From Chloroflexota bacterium (lineage in GTDB: Bacteria; Chloroflexota; Limnocylindria; QHBO01): DNA of 17,561 nt. The position numbers and the translations under genes are program-made. The stretch is from positions 1 through 17,561 of the forward strand of contig VBKA01000068.1 in the NCBI GenBank assembly GCA_005879815.1. The letters run 5' to 3'. Position 1 is the stretch's first letter. The number at the start of each line of letters is the position of its first letter. Shown here one piece after another: positions 1-6,215 of the stretch. Under the pieces are notes generated by a model. It searched no databases and was not told the DNA's origin. It saw nothing but the letters and a program-made list of their open reading frames with translations.

Positions 1-1344
1 GACCTGCCCGGCACCTGGCAGCACTTCTCGATCCCGGCCCGCGAGCTGGGGAGCGAGCTGTTCGTCGACGGCATCGGCTTCGATGGCTCGTCGATCCGCG
101 GCTTTCAGCACATCCACGAGTCGGACATGCTGCTCCTGCCGGATCCCGCCACGGCGTTCGTCGATCCGGTCCTCGGCACGCGCACGCTTTCGCTGATCTG
201 CGACATCGTCGATCCGCTCACCCGCCAGCCTTACACCCGCGACCCACGCTACGTCGCCAGGAAGGCGGAGGCGTTCCTGCCCACCACCGGCATCGCCACC
301 GCGTCGTACTGGGGGCCGGAGATCGAGTACTACCTCTTCAACTCGCTCCGCTTCGACCAGAACGCCCACTCTGGCTACTACTACATCGACTCCGAGGAGG
401 GGATCTGGAACTCGGGCTCCAATGGCGTGGCGAACCTGGGGCACCGTCCCCGGCACAAGGAGGGCTACTTCCCGGTCCCGCCGGCCGACCGGCTGCAGGA
501 GCTGCGCTCGGCGACCGTCCTGAAGATGATCGAGTCCGGGATCGACGTGGAGGTGCACCACCACGAGGTGGGCACGGCTGGCCAGACGGAGATCGACATC
601 CGCTTCGGCGGCCTGGTCGAGACCGCCGACAAGGTCCTCAAGTACAAGTACATCGCCAAGAACGTGGCCTTCGCCAACGGCTACGTGGCGACCTTCATGC
701 CCAAGCCCATGTACGGCGACAACGGATCGGGCATGCACACGCACCAGTCGCTGTGGAGCGATGGACGCAACCTCTTCTACGACGCCGATGGGTACGCGTT
801 GCTGTCCGATGCGGCGCGCCACTACATCGGTGGGCTGCTGGCGCATGCGCCTGCGGTTCTGGCCTTCGCCGCGCCGACAACCAACTCGTACCGGCGCCTG
901 GTTCCCGGCTACGAGGCGCCGATCAACCTCGTCTATTCGGCCCGCAACCGGTCCGCGTGCGTCCGGATCCCGACGTACTTCTCCAAGCCGTCCGCCCGGC
1001 GGCTGGAGTTCCGGTCACCGGACCCGTCGTGCAATCCGTATCTCTCCTTCGCGGCCCAGCTGATGGCCGGCCTCGACGGGATCATCAACCGCATCGAGCC
1101 CCCCGCACCCATCGACAAGGACCTCTACGAGCTTGAGGGGCCGGAACGGGCTTCCATTCGCAACGTCCCCGGCACGCTCGAGGAGGCCCTCGACGCCCTC
1201 GAGGGGGATCAGGAGTTCCTGTACCGGGGCGAGGTCTTCACCCGCGACCTGGTCGAGGTGTGGCTTGACCTGAAGCGCGCCTCCGCCAAGGAAGTGGCGC
1301 TCCGCCCGCATCCGTACGAGTTCTTCCTGTATTCGGACGTCTAG
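1..1344 (+). CDS. glnA: Glutamine synthetase type I, 5'-truncated by window edge
   Basis: This enzyme makes glutamine from glutamate, ammonia and ATP in the cytoplasm and is the central ammonium assimilation step. The reading frame is open from base 1, so the start lies outside the window; 447 residues are visible and about 20 N-terminal residues are missing. Visible family motifs, numbered within the fragment, are the beta-grasp signature FDGSSIRGF near residue 28, the metal-site stretch GPEIEYYLF near 105, the HHHEVGTAGQTEID core near 187, the ATP-loop motif KPMYGDNGSGMH near 236, NSYRRLVPGYEAP near 295 and the RRLEFRSPDPS motif near 334. A Tyr in KDLYELEG at about residue 376 (codon 1126-1128) matches the adenylylated Tyr397 of the E. 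coli enzyme, so regulation by adenylylation is possible. The gene ends with TAG at 1342-1344. Identity is near certain; which glnA paralogue it is cannot be told. Confidence 0.97.
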   Translation, partial: DLPGTWQHFSIPARELGSELFVDGIGFDGSSIRGFQHIHESDMLLLPDPATAFVDPVLGTRTLSLICDIVDPLTRQPYTRDPRYVARKAEAFLPTTGIATASYWGPEIEYYLFNSLRFDQNAHSGYYYIDSEEGIWNSGSNGVANLGHRPRHKEGYFPVPPADRLQELRSATVLKMIESGIDVEVHHHEVGTAGQTEIDIRFGGLVETADKVLKYKYIAKNVAFANGYVATFMPKPMYGDNGSGMHTHQSLWSDGRNLFYDADGYALLSDAARHYIGGLLAHAPAVLAFAAPTTNSYRRLVPGYEAPINLVYSARNRSACVRIPTYFSKPSARRLEFRSPDPSCNPYLSFAAQLMAGLDGIINRIEPPAPIDKDLYELEGPERASIRNVPGTLEEALDALEGDQEFLYRGEVFTRDLVEVWLDLKRASAKEVALRPHPYEFFLYSDV

Positions 1345-1395
1345 GCCCCCCGGTCGTCCGGCCCCGCGGGTCGGCACCCCTCAAGCATTTGTCGT

Positions 1396-1422
1396 CACAA
1401 CTCTCAGCTGCTGAGGGTTGTG
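1396..1422. promoter_or_regulatory. 27-bp near-perfect palindrome upstream of the MBL gene (candidate operator)
   Basis: Arms CACAACTCTCAGC (1396-1408) and GCTGAGGGTTGTG (1410-1422) are reverse complements except for one T/G position (1402/1416), around a single central T at 1409. The element lies 52 bp after the glnA stop and 24 bp before a TATGAT -10 candidate. No T-run follows on either strand, so an operator for a dimeric regulator is more likely than an intrinsic terminator. As RNA it could still fold, because the mismatch is a G-U pair. The regulator is unknown. Confidence 0.55.
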
Positions 1423-1446
1423 CTGCGTCCCCGCGTTTCCGGGCCC

Positions 1447-1452
1447 TATGAT
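1447..1452 (+). promoter_or_regulatory. Putative -10 box TATGAT placed for leaderless transcription
   Basis: TATGAT matches the bacterial -10 consensus at 5 of 6 positions and lies 6 nt before the GTG at 1459. A transcript starting at or beside that GTG would have no leader. No ribosome-binding site is visible before the GTG, which fits. No good -35 is found at 16-18 bp spacing; TTGTGC at 1418-1423 is 23 bp away and lies in the palindrome. Confidence 0.4.
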
Positions 1453-1458
1453 CGAACG

Positions 1459-2421
1459 GTGAGCCGCCTCGACCGCAAACCCTTCGCGTCGTCGGCAGAC
1501 CTTGGGGAGAAGGAGGCCACGCTCGAGGAGCTGGCGGACGACGTCTACGCCTACACCGCCCAGGGCGACCCGAACGTGGGCTGCGTGATCGGCGCCGATG
1601 GCATCCTGGCCATCGAGGCGCGGGCGACTCCGCTCATGGCGCAGCGCTGGATCGACGTCGTCCGCTCGATCAGCCAGGCCCCGTTCGGCGACCTGGTCCT
1701 GACGCACTACCACGCCGTTCGCACCCTTGGCGCGTCGGCGTTCGCGGCCAATCGGATCATCGCCACCACCATGACCGGTGCGCTGATCGAGGAACGAGGG
1801 CTAGAGGACTGGGCGAGCGAGCAGGGCCGCATGCCGCGCCTGTTCGAGGGTGCCGACACCATTCCCGGGCTGACCCGCCCGACCCACACGTTCGAGGACC
1901 AGATCCTCCTGGACGTCGGCGGGCGGCGCGTCGAGCTGCGGTTCCTCGGCCGTGGTCACACATCTGGTGACCTGGTCGTGTGGCTCCCCAAGGAGCGGAT
2001 CCTCTTCGCCGGCGACCTGGTCGAGGCGCAAGCCGCCCCTTACATGGGGGACGCGCACATCGCCGATTGGTCCGGCCCAACGCTGGATGCGGTCCGAGCG
2101 CTCCGCGCCGACCAGCTCGTTGGCGGTCGGGGTGCGGTCGTGCGCGGCGAGGCCGTCGATCAGGCAATCGAGGACACGCGGGCCTTCCTGCAGACCACGC
2201 TGCGTGGCACACGCGACGTCCTGCACCAGGGCGGAACGCGGAAGGACGCCTTCGAGCTGGTGTACGCCCAGCTTGCGCCGCGCTACGCCGGGTATCCAAT
2301 CTTCGATCACACCATGCCGTTCAACGTCCAGCGCGCCTGGGACGAGCTCGAAGGCATCGACCATCCGCGGATCTGGACCGCGGAGCGCGATCGCCAGGTA
2401 TGGGATGCCCTCCAGGGCTGA
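1459..2421 (+). CDS. Metallo-beta-lactamase-fold hydrolase with divergent zinc motif
   Basis: This is a 320-residue protein of the MBL hydrolase superfamily. The fold is seen in the N-terminal strands (AYTAQGDPNVGCVIGADG, about 31-48), LTHYHAVRTLGAS (81-93), GRGHTSGDLVVWLP (165-177) and LFAGDLVEA (182-190). The usual zinc signature THxHxDH reads T-H83-Y-H85-A-V-R, so the Asp and His that hold the second zinc are replaced by Val and Arg; H167 and D186 remain. A one-metal enzyme or a changed function is therefore possible. An in-frame GTG at 1420 is also open, but it lies inside the palindrome; GTG 1459, directly after a -10 box, is preferred. The stop is 3 nt before the downstream FAD hydroxylase gene, so the two are probably co-transcribed. 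The substrate is unknown; an ester or thioester in the same catabolic route as the hydroxylase is an inference. Confidence 0.85.
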   Translation: MSRLDRKPFASSADLGEKEATLEELADDVYAYTAQGDPNVGCVIGADGILAIEARATPLMAQRWIDVVRSISQAPFGDLVLTHYHAVRTLGASAFAANRIIATTMTGALIEERGLEDWASEQGRMPRLFEGADTIPGLTRPTHTFEDQILLDVGGRRVELRFLGRGHTSGDLVVWLPKERILFAGDLVEAQAAPYMGDAHIADWSGPTLDAVRALRADQLVGGRGAVVRGEAVDQAIEDTRAFLQTTLRGTRDVLHQGGTRKDAFELVYAQLAPRYAGYPIFDHTMPFNVQRAWDELEGIDHPRIWTAERDRQVWDALQG

Positions 2422-2424
2422 GAG

Positions 2425-3999
2425 GTGCGACGGGAGTCTGTGATTCCCGAAACCCAGGTCGCCGTCGTGGGAGCGGGGCCTGTGGGGCTGACGCTGGCGG
2501 CGCGCCTCGCGCAGCACGGCATCCGCGTCACGCTCCTGGAGCAGGCCCCTCGTCACCTGGGCGAAGGGTCGAGGGCGCTCTGCATGCAGCGCGAGACGAT
2601 CGAGATCTGGGCGCGAATCGGCATCGGTGAGCGCGTCGCCAAGCGTGGCGTCCAATGGCGCATCGGCCGCACCTATTACGGCACGCGCGAGCTGTTCAGC
2701 GTCGAGCTGCCGGGCACCTCGGCGGACCACTTCCCGCCCTTCGTCAACATCAGCCAGACCGAGGTCGAGGAGCTCCTCCTGGACCGATGTCGGGCGCTGG
2801 GCGTCGATCTGCGCTGGGGCCATCGGCTCGAAGGCCTGACCGATGACGGCGCCAGCGTTCGCCTCGAGCTGGCCACCAACGCCGGGCCAGGCGAGCTGAT
2901 CGCGCGCTACGTGGTCGGCACCGATGGCGCTCACTCCACGGTGCGCGACCTGCTCGGCGTGGGTTTTCCAGGCCACACCCACGACGATCACTTCCTGATC
3001 TGCGACATCCGGGCCCGTCTGCCATTCCCCAACGAGAGGCGCTTCTTCTTCGACCCTCCATGGAACCCTGGTCGCCAGGTCCTGATCCACCCGCAGCCGG
3101 ACGACACCTGGCGGATTGACTGGCAGATCGCGCCGGATACGGACATCGACGCGGAGCGGGCTGACGGCCGGCTGGATCGGCGGATTCGCGCGGTGGTCGG
3201 TCCCACGACCGACTACGACCTGGCCTGGATGACCGTGTACCGCTTCCATCAACGTCTGGCTGACGCCTTCCGGCAGGGGAACGCCTTCCTTGCAGGGGAC
3301 GCGGCCCATCTCTACGCGCCCTTCGGAGCAAGGGGCCTCAACTCCGGCGCCGCGGATGCGGAGAACCTGGCCTGGAAGCTGGCCTGGGTGCTCAGCGGCG
3401 AGGCGTCCGAGACGCTTCTCGACACCTACGCAGCTGAGCGGCGTCCAGCGGCGGAGGAGAACCTGGCCGTCACCGACGCCACGATGCGCTTCATGGCGCC
3501 GCGCGGAAGGTGGCAACAGCTGTGGCGCAACCTCACCCTGCGCGGGAGCACCCGCTTCGCTGCGCTTCGCAGGCGCGTGAACTCGGGGCGGCTCGCCGAG
3601 CCGTTTTCCTACGGCGCGTCGCCGATCGTCGAAGCGGGCCCCGAGGATTCATCCCTGCCTCGCCACGGAGCGGTGGCGCCCGACGTCCAGCTGAGCGATG
3701 GAAGCCGACTGAAGGACCGCTTCGGTTCGTCGTTCGTCGTGCTCCTGGCCGCCGCGCCGCCGGCGGTCGCTGCGGTCAGTCGCGATGCGGCCTGGCCGCT
3801 ACCCGCGGAGGTGGTCGCGGACGTGGGGCTGACACGCATCTATGGGCCTGCCGGACCGCGGGCCTGGATCGTGCGGCCCGACGGGCATCTCGCATCGAGC
3901 CTGCCGCTTACCGACTCGACACCGGAGGCCCAGCTCGTCCGGCTGGCCGAGATGGTGGGGAGAGCAGCCGGGCGCGGGAGGGGCTCCGCGCCCGGCTGA
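2425..3999 (+). CDS. FAD-dependent aromatic hydroxylase (PheA/TfdB/MhpA family)
   Basis: This looks like a class A flavoprotein monooxygenase that would hydroxylate a phenolic or similar ring using NAD(P)H and O2. It has 524 residues, usual for the family. The Rossmann motif VGAGPVG is at residues 15-21, with the ribose-binding Glu39 in LLEQ. The DG motif VVGTDGAHSTVRD starts at about 163. The GD motif FLAGDAAHLYAPFGARGLN is around 288-306 with D292. A C-terminal thioredoxin-like domain begins near 418 (APDVQLSDGSRLKDRFG), as in phenol and resorcinol hydroxylases. Two GTG starts are possible, 2425 and 2440. The first is taken because AGGG at 2414-2417 gives a normal spacing, whereas GGGAG sits only 3 nt before 2440. 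It follows the MBL gene almost directly. The exact substrate cannot be read from the sequence. Confidence 0.92.
   Translation: MRRESVIPETQVAVVGAGPVGLTLAARLAQHGIRVTLLEQAPRHLGEGSRALCMQRETIEIWARIGIGERVAKRGVQWRIGRTYYGTRELFSVELPGTSADHFPPFVNISQTEVEELLLDRCRALGVDLRWGHRLEGLTDDGASVRLELATNAGPGELIARYVVGTDGAHSTVRDLLGVGFPGHTHDDHFLICDIRARLPFPNERRFFFDPPWNPGRQVLIHPQPDDTWRIDWQIAPDTDIDAERADGRLDRRIRAVVGPTTDYDLAWMTVYRFHQRLADAFRQGNAFLAGDAAHLYAPFGARGLNSGAADAENLAWKLAWVLSGEASETLLDTYAAERRPAAEENLAVTDATMRFMAPRGRWQQLWRNLTLRGSTRFAALRRRVNSGRLAEPFSYGASPIVEAGPEDSSLPRHGAVAPDVQLSDGSRLKDRFGSSFVVLLAAAPPAVAAVSRDAAWPLPAEVVADVGLTRIYGPAGPRAWIVRPDGHLASSLPLTDSTPEAQLVRLAEMVGRAAGRGRGSAPG
3965..3998. terminator. Strong hairpin at convergent gene ends, no U-tract
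   Basis: Arms CAGCCGGGCGCGG (3965-3977) and CCGCGCCCGGCTG (3986-3998) are perfectly complementary over 13 bp around an 8-nt loop. The second arm covers two bases of the TGA stop of the hydroxylase gene. The converging lipoprotein gene stops at 4008, so the hairpin lies just after both coding regions and could end transcription from either side. No run of T follows on either strand. Confidence 0.6.
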
Positions 4000-4007
4000 G
4001 CAATCGC

Positions 4008-4550
4008 CTAATAACCGATCGATGCGCTCGCGCTGGCGGACGCGGAGGGCAGCTTGCCATTGGCCGTGGCGATGAACCAGACTCCGCCGATGCCCTGGCC
4101 GTGCGCGTCTCCGGCGGCCTTGTCGCTGGCGTAGTAGTAGAGCGGGTGCCCGTTGTAGGTCACCTGCGTCGCGCCATCAGGACGTTTGGTTGTGCCGAGC
4201 CATGACCCGGTGACGCCCTGCCCGGCCTTGGTCGTCTCCCCTGAGTCGAGCGTGAACGGCGGCCAGGTGCCCGTGCAGCCAGTCGTGCATGCGATCGTCC
4301 CGGAGGCCTCCTTGGTGAAGACGTACAGGGTCTTGCCGTCCTCACCGACGAGCGCATCGCCGGCGGTTGTATGCGCGACCTTCACCTCGTAGGTGCTGGC
4401 CGCTGCCCCACTGCCGGATGCGCTGGCTGAAGCGCGTTCACTGGCGCTCGCACTCGTCGAGCCAGCGCCGGCTGGGGCCTGACAGGCGGCCAGCGTGAGC
4501 ACGGCGGCGATGCCCGCCGCCGGGGCGATGGAGAGAAGGCGCGATCGCAT
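4008..4550 (-). CDS. Secreted-repeat lipoprotein (COG4315 / Lipoprotein_15-like)
   Basis: This is a 180-residue predicted lipoprotein. A signal peptide with a hydrophobic core (AAGIAAVLTLAAC) ends in a lipobox with Cys23. A Ser/Ala-rich linker spans residues about 30-53. Two copies of the family repeat follow: GKTLYVFTKE starting near 72, with a CTTGC pair of cysteines (88 and 92) that could form a disulfide, then TWPPF; and GHPLYYYASDKAAGDAHGQG with GVWFIA. The family is known for Y-x-F/W/Y-x-x-D repeats; the first copy has Glu at the Asp position. The function of this family is not established; cell-surface attachment after lipidation is inferred. The ATG is preceded by GAGGTG at a good distance. 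The C-terminus ends in a second Ser-Ala tail (SASASASAS) before IGY. It is transcribed alone; see the tandem repeats upstream. Confidence 0.88.
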   Translation of the reverse strand: MRSRLLSIAPAAGIAAVLTLAACQAPAGAGSTSASASERASASASGSGAAASTYEVKVAHTTAGDALVGEDGKTLYVFTKEASGTIACTTGCTGTWPPFTLDSGETTKAGQGVTGSWLGTTKRPDGATQVTYNGHPLYYYASDKAAGDAHGQGIGGVWFIATANGKLPSASASASASIGY

Positions 4551-4580
4551 CGGTCACCTCGGAGTTGGTTTGGCTACACA

Positions 4581-4616
4581 TACGGCGAGTGTTACGCGTA
4601 TGGCGAGTGTTACGCG
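4581..4616. repeat. Two tandem 18-bp repeats in the lipoprotein upstream region
   Basis: Copies TACGGCGAGTGTTACGCG (4581-4598) and TATGGCGAGTGTTACGCG (4599-4616) are directly adjacent and differ at one base. They start 31 bp upstream of the lipoprotein ATG, where promoter elements are expected. On the lipoprotein strand each copy carries CGTAACACTCGCC. A tandem binding site for a regulator or alternative sigma factor is plausible; a simple local duplication cannot be excluded. Confidence 0.7.
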
Positions 4617-4661
4617 TCGCGCGCCGTCACGCACGGCGTTCGGGGTTGGCTGGGGATGACT

Positions 4662-4701
4662 TGTGGATAAGCCGCCCATCGGCCCGTCAACTCGTGGAGA
4701 A
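4662..4701. other. Perfect DnaA-box 9-mer plus a weaker match
   Basis: TGTGGATAA at 4662-4670 is the reverse complement of the E. coli DnaA-box consensus TTATCCACA. A second site, CGTGGAGAA at 4693-4701, matches at 7 of 9 positions in the same orientation, 31 bp away (about three helical turns). Both lie in the 264-bp gap between the lipoprotein and the membrane transferase genes. No AT-rich unwinding region or replication gene is nearby, so this is not proposed as an origin. Confidence 0.25.
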
Positions 4702-4743
4702 AGGGGATTGCCCGCGCCGCGGGTCGGCTGGCATTCTGTTGGC

Positions 4744-4804
4744 GTCCCGAAGGGGCACACGGAGCCGGAGATCACCTCAACGGCCACCGAGGTTCCTTCG
4801 GGAC
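4744..4804. other. Compact structured element: 10-bp closing stem with inner stem (terminator or small RNA)
   Basis: GTCCCGAAGG (4744-4753) and CCTTCGGGAC (4795-4804) are perfectly complementary. Between them ACCTC (4774-4778) pairs with GAGGT (4789-4793), and GGC/GCC can form a third short helix, giving a three-way-junction-like fold. On the minus strand it begins about 10 nt after the stop of the membrane transferase gene, so terminator is the simplest call. On the plus strand it is followed by ATTTCGTT and preceded by a weak promoter-like pair (TTGCCC at 4708, CATTCT at 4732). A separate hairpin CCCGC/GCGGG lies at 4711-4723. No known RNA family is recognised. Confidence 0.4.
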
Positions 4805-4814
4805 ATTTCGTTGC

Positions 4815-6047
4815 CTAGAACGCCCAGCGGCCGACCGCGAACTCGGAGATGAAGTAGCCCAGCAGGCCTACCGAAACGAGGCTTAGCGCTACTGCCACCG
4901 CAGGACGCCGGCCCAGCAGCCCGAACCAGGCGAAGAGCGGAAAGAGCGTCAGGCAGTAGCGCGGGACGGAGAGCACAAAGCTGGTGCTCGTAAAGAGCAG
5001 CCAGTTGCCCGCCATCCACACGAACCAGCTGGGACGAAAGCGGATCGCGGCAACCACGGTTCCCGCCAGGCCCAGGACGATGAACGCCAATTCGAACCAG
5101 CCGTACTTGATGGCGTCGATCGGCTGAGGGCTGTCGGTGATGAAGTGGATCACCCCGTTGATGCCCTGCCATGGCGGCGCAAGCTCCTTGTACCAGTGCT
5201 CGCGCTGGATGGTCAGGAACGCAAACGCATCCCCGTAGACGGCGAGGTTGAGTGCCAGGTACCCCGCGAAGCCGACCGCCACCAGACCGATGGCCAGCCA
5301 CTCGGCTCGGATTCGATGGTCCGGGTCGGCGTCCCAGGTCAGCCACGCGTCCGCAGCCAGCGCCGGGATCAGGACCAGCCCATTCACGCGGGTGAGCGCC
5401 GCGAGGCCACCGAGGACCCCCGCCAGCCACCATCGGTCGCTGCGGGCGGCGAGAAACGAGCCGAGCACCAGCGCCAGGAACAGGCTCTCCGTGTAGCCGA
5501 TGTGCAGGAAATAGGCGGTCGGGAAGATCAGCAGGAACCAGGCGGCCAGGAGCGCGACTCGGCGTCCCTCGTCGGCGCGCACGAGGCGGTAGAGGAGGGG
5601 AGCCACGAACAGCGACGCGACGCCGCTGACCAAAAATGCCGAGACGAGCGGCTCCCGCAGGATTGAGTTCACCGCGCCGACGAGCCAGGGAAAGAGCGGG
5701 AAGAAGACGATGTACAGCGGCAGGTCGCCGGGAAACGCACGCTGATAGCCGTCGATCAGATGGACGCCGGGATCGGTCGCGCGGTAGCCCAGGACGGCGA
5801 GGTCCAGGTAATGCGGGCCGTCCCAGTGGTTCCAGAGCTCGAGAAGTCCCCGGAGACCCGGGCCTAGGGTCTGACCGGCGATCACCGTGACCCCGAACAC
5901 CCCGAAGGCCAGGACCGCGAGCTTGACGATCAGCGTCAGGCCGGCCAGCCGGAACTCGTCGCGCTCGAGCAATCCTGGACGCTCCGCCTGCGCCGCAACC
6001 GTCCCTGCCGGCCGGAATTCCTGCTCTTGCTCGGGCATTCGGGCCAT
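4815..6047 (-). CDS. PIG-V-like polytopic membrane glycosyltransferase (COG5542, GT-C type)
   Basis: This is a 410-residue integral membrane protein with a cytosolic N-terminal tail (about 35 residues, Glu/Gln-rich) and roughly nine or ten hydrophobic segments judged by eye, the first at about 36-58. After the first segment comes WNHWDGPHYLDLAVLGY (72-88), which matches the WDGxxYxxIAxxGY loop of PIG-V mannosyltransferases, including the Asp expected in the GT-C catalytic loop. IVFFPLFPWLVGAV (113-126) matches the FFPLYPLL motif of the same family. Bacterial members are thought to move a sugar from a polyprenyl-phosphate donor to a cell-surface acceptor; the acceptor is unknown here. ATG 6047 is used. 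A second in-frame ATG at 6038 lies 7 nt after a TAGCAT -10 candidate and would be a leaderless start. It is divergent from the tRNA gene. Confidence 0.8.
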   Translation of the reverse strand: MARMPEQEQEFRPAGTVAAQAERPGLLERDEFRLAGLTLIVKLAVLAFGVFGVTVIAGQTLGPGLRGLLELWNHWDGPHYLDLAVLGYRATDPGVHLIDGYQRAFPGDLPLYIVFFPLFPWLVGAVNSILREPLVSAFLVSGVASLFVAPLLYRLVRADEGRRVALLAAWFLLIFPTAYFLHIGYTESLFLALVLGSFLAARSDRWWLAGVLGGLAALTRVNGLVLIPALAADAWLTWDADPDHRIRAEWLAIGLVAVGFAGYLALNLAVYGDAFAFLTIQREHWYKELAPPWQGINGVIHFITDSPQPIDAIKYGWFELAFIVLGLAGTVVAAIRFRPSWFVWMAGNWLLFTSTSFVLSVPRYCLTLFPLFAWFGLLGRRPAVAVALSLVSVGLLGYFISEFAVGRWAF

Positions 6048-6051
6048 GCTA
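6046..6051 (-). promoter_or_regulatory. Putative -10 box TAGCAT for the membrane transferase gene
   Basis: On the minus strand TAGCAT overlaps the first ATG (6047) and lies 7 nt before a second in-frame ATG (6038). If used, the transcript would start at or next to 6038 and lack a leader. No clear ribosome-binding site is seen before either ATG. This is inferred from one hexamer only. Confidence 0.3.
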
Positions 6052-6058
6052 GCCCCGG

Positions 6059-6087
6059 TGGACCGATCAGGGGGTGGCTGCTAGGAT
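6059..6087 (+). promoter_or_regulatory. Sigma-70-like promoter for tRNA-Pro
   Basis: TGGACC at 6059-6064 (4 of 6 to TTGACA) and TAGGAT at 6082-6087 (4 of 6 to TATAAT) are separated by exactly 17 bp. Transcription would start near 6094, about 34 nt before the mature tRNA 5' end. The spacing and position make this one of the better promoter calls here. Confidence 0.55.
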
Positions 6088-6127
6088 GGCCACCTTCTCA
6101 GGTCCGCGCGATGTGGATCGATCCGGT

Positions 6128-6204
<77 letters not shown>

Positions 6205-6215
6205 TCCCCAGTGCT

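Noticed and set aside
1801..3516. A 571-codon open frame on the minus strand opposite the MBL and hydroxylase genes
   Set aside because: Its product shows no family motif, while both plus-strand genes have complete motifs; long antisense frames are expected in GC-rich DNA.
4662..4701. Replication origin
   Set aside because: Only one perfect DnaA box and one weak one, no AT-rich stretch and no dnaA, dnaN or parA gene nearby.
4565..4852. A 95-codon plus-strand frame in the 4551-4814 gap
   Set aside because: It is Arg-rich without motif, starts inside a promoter region, and its repeated RVLRVWRVLRV segment is just the tandem 18-bp repeat translated.
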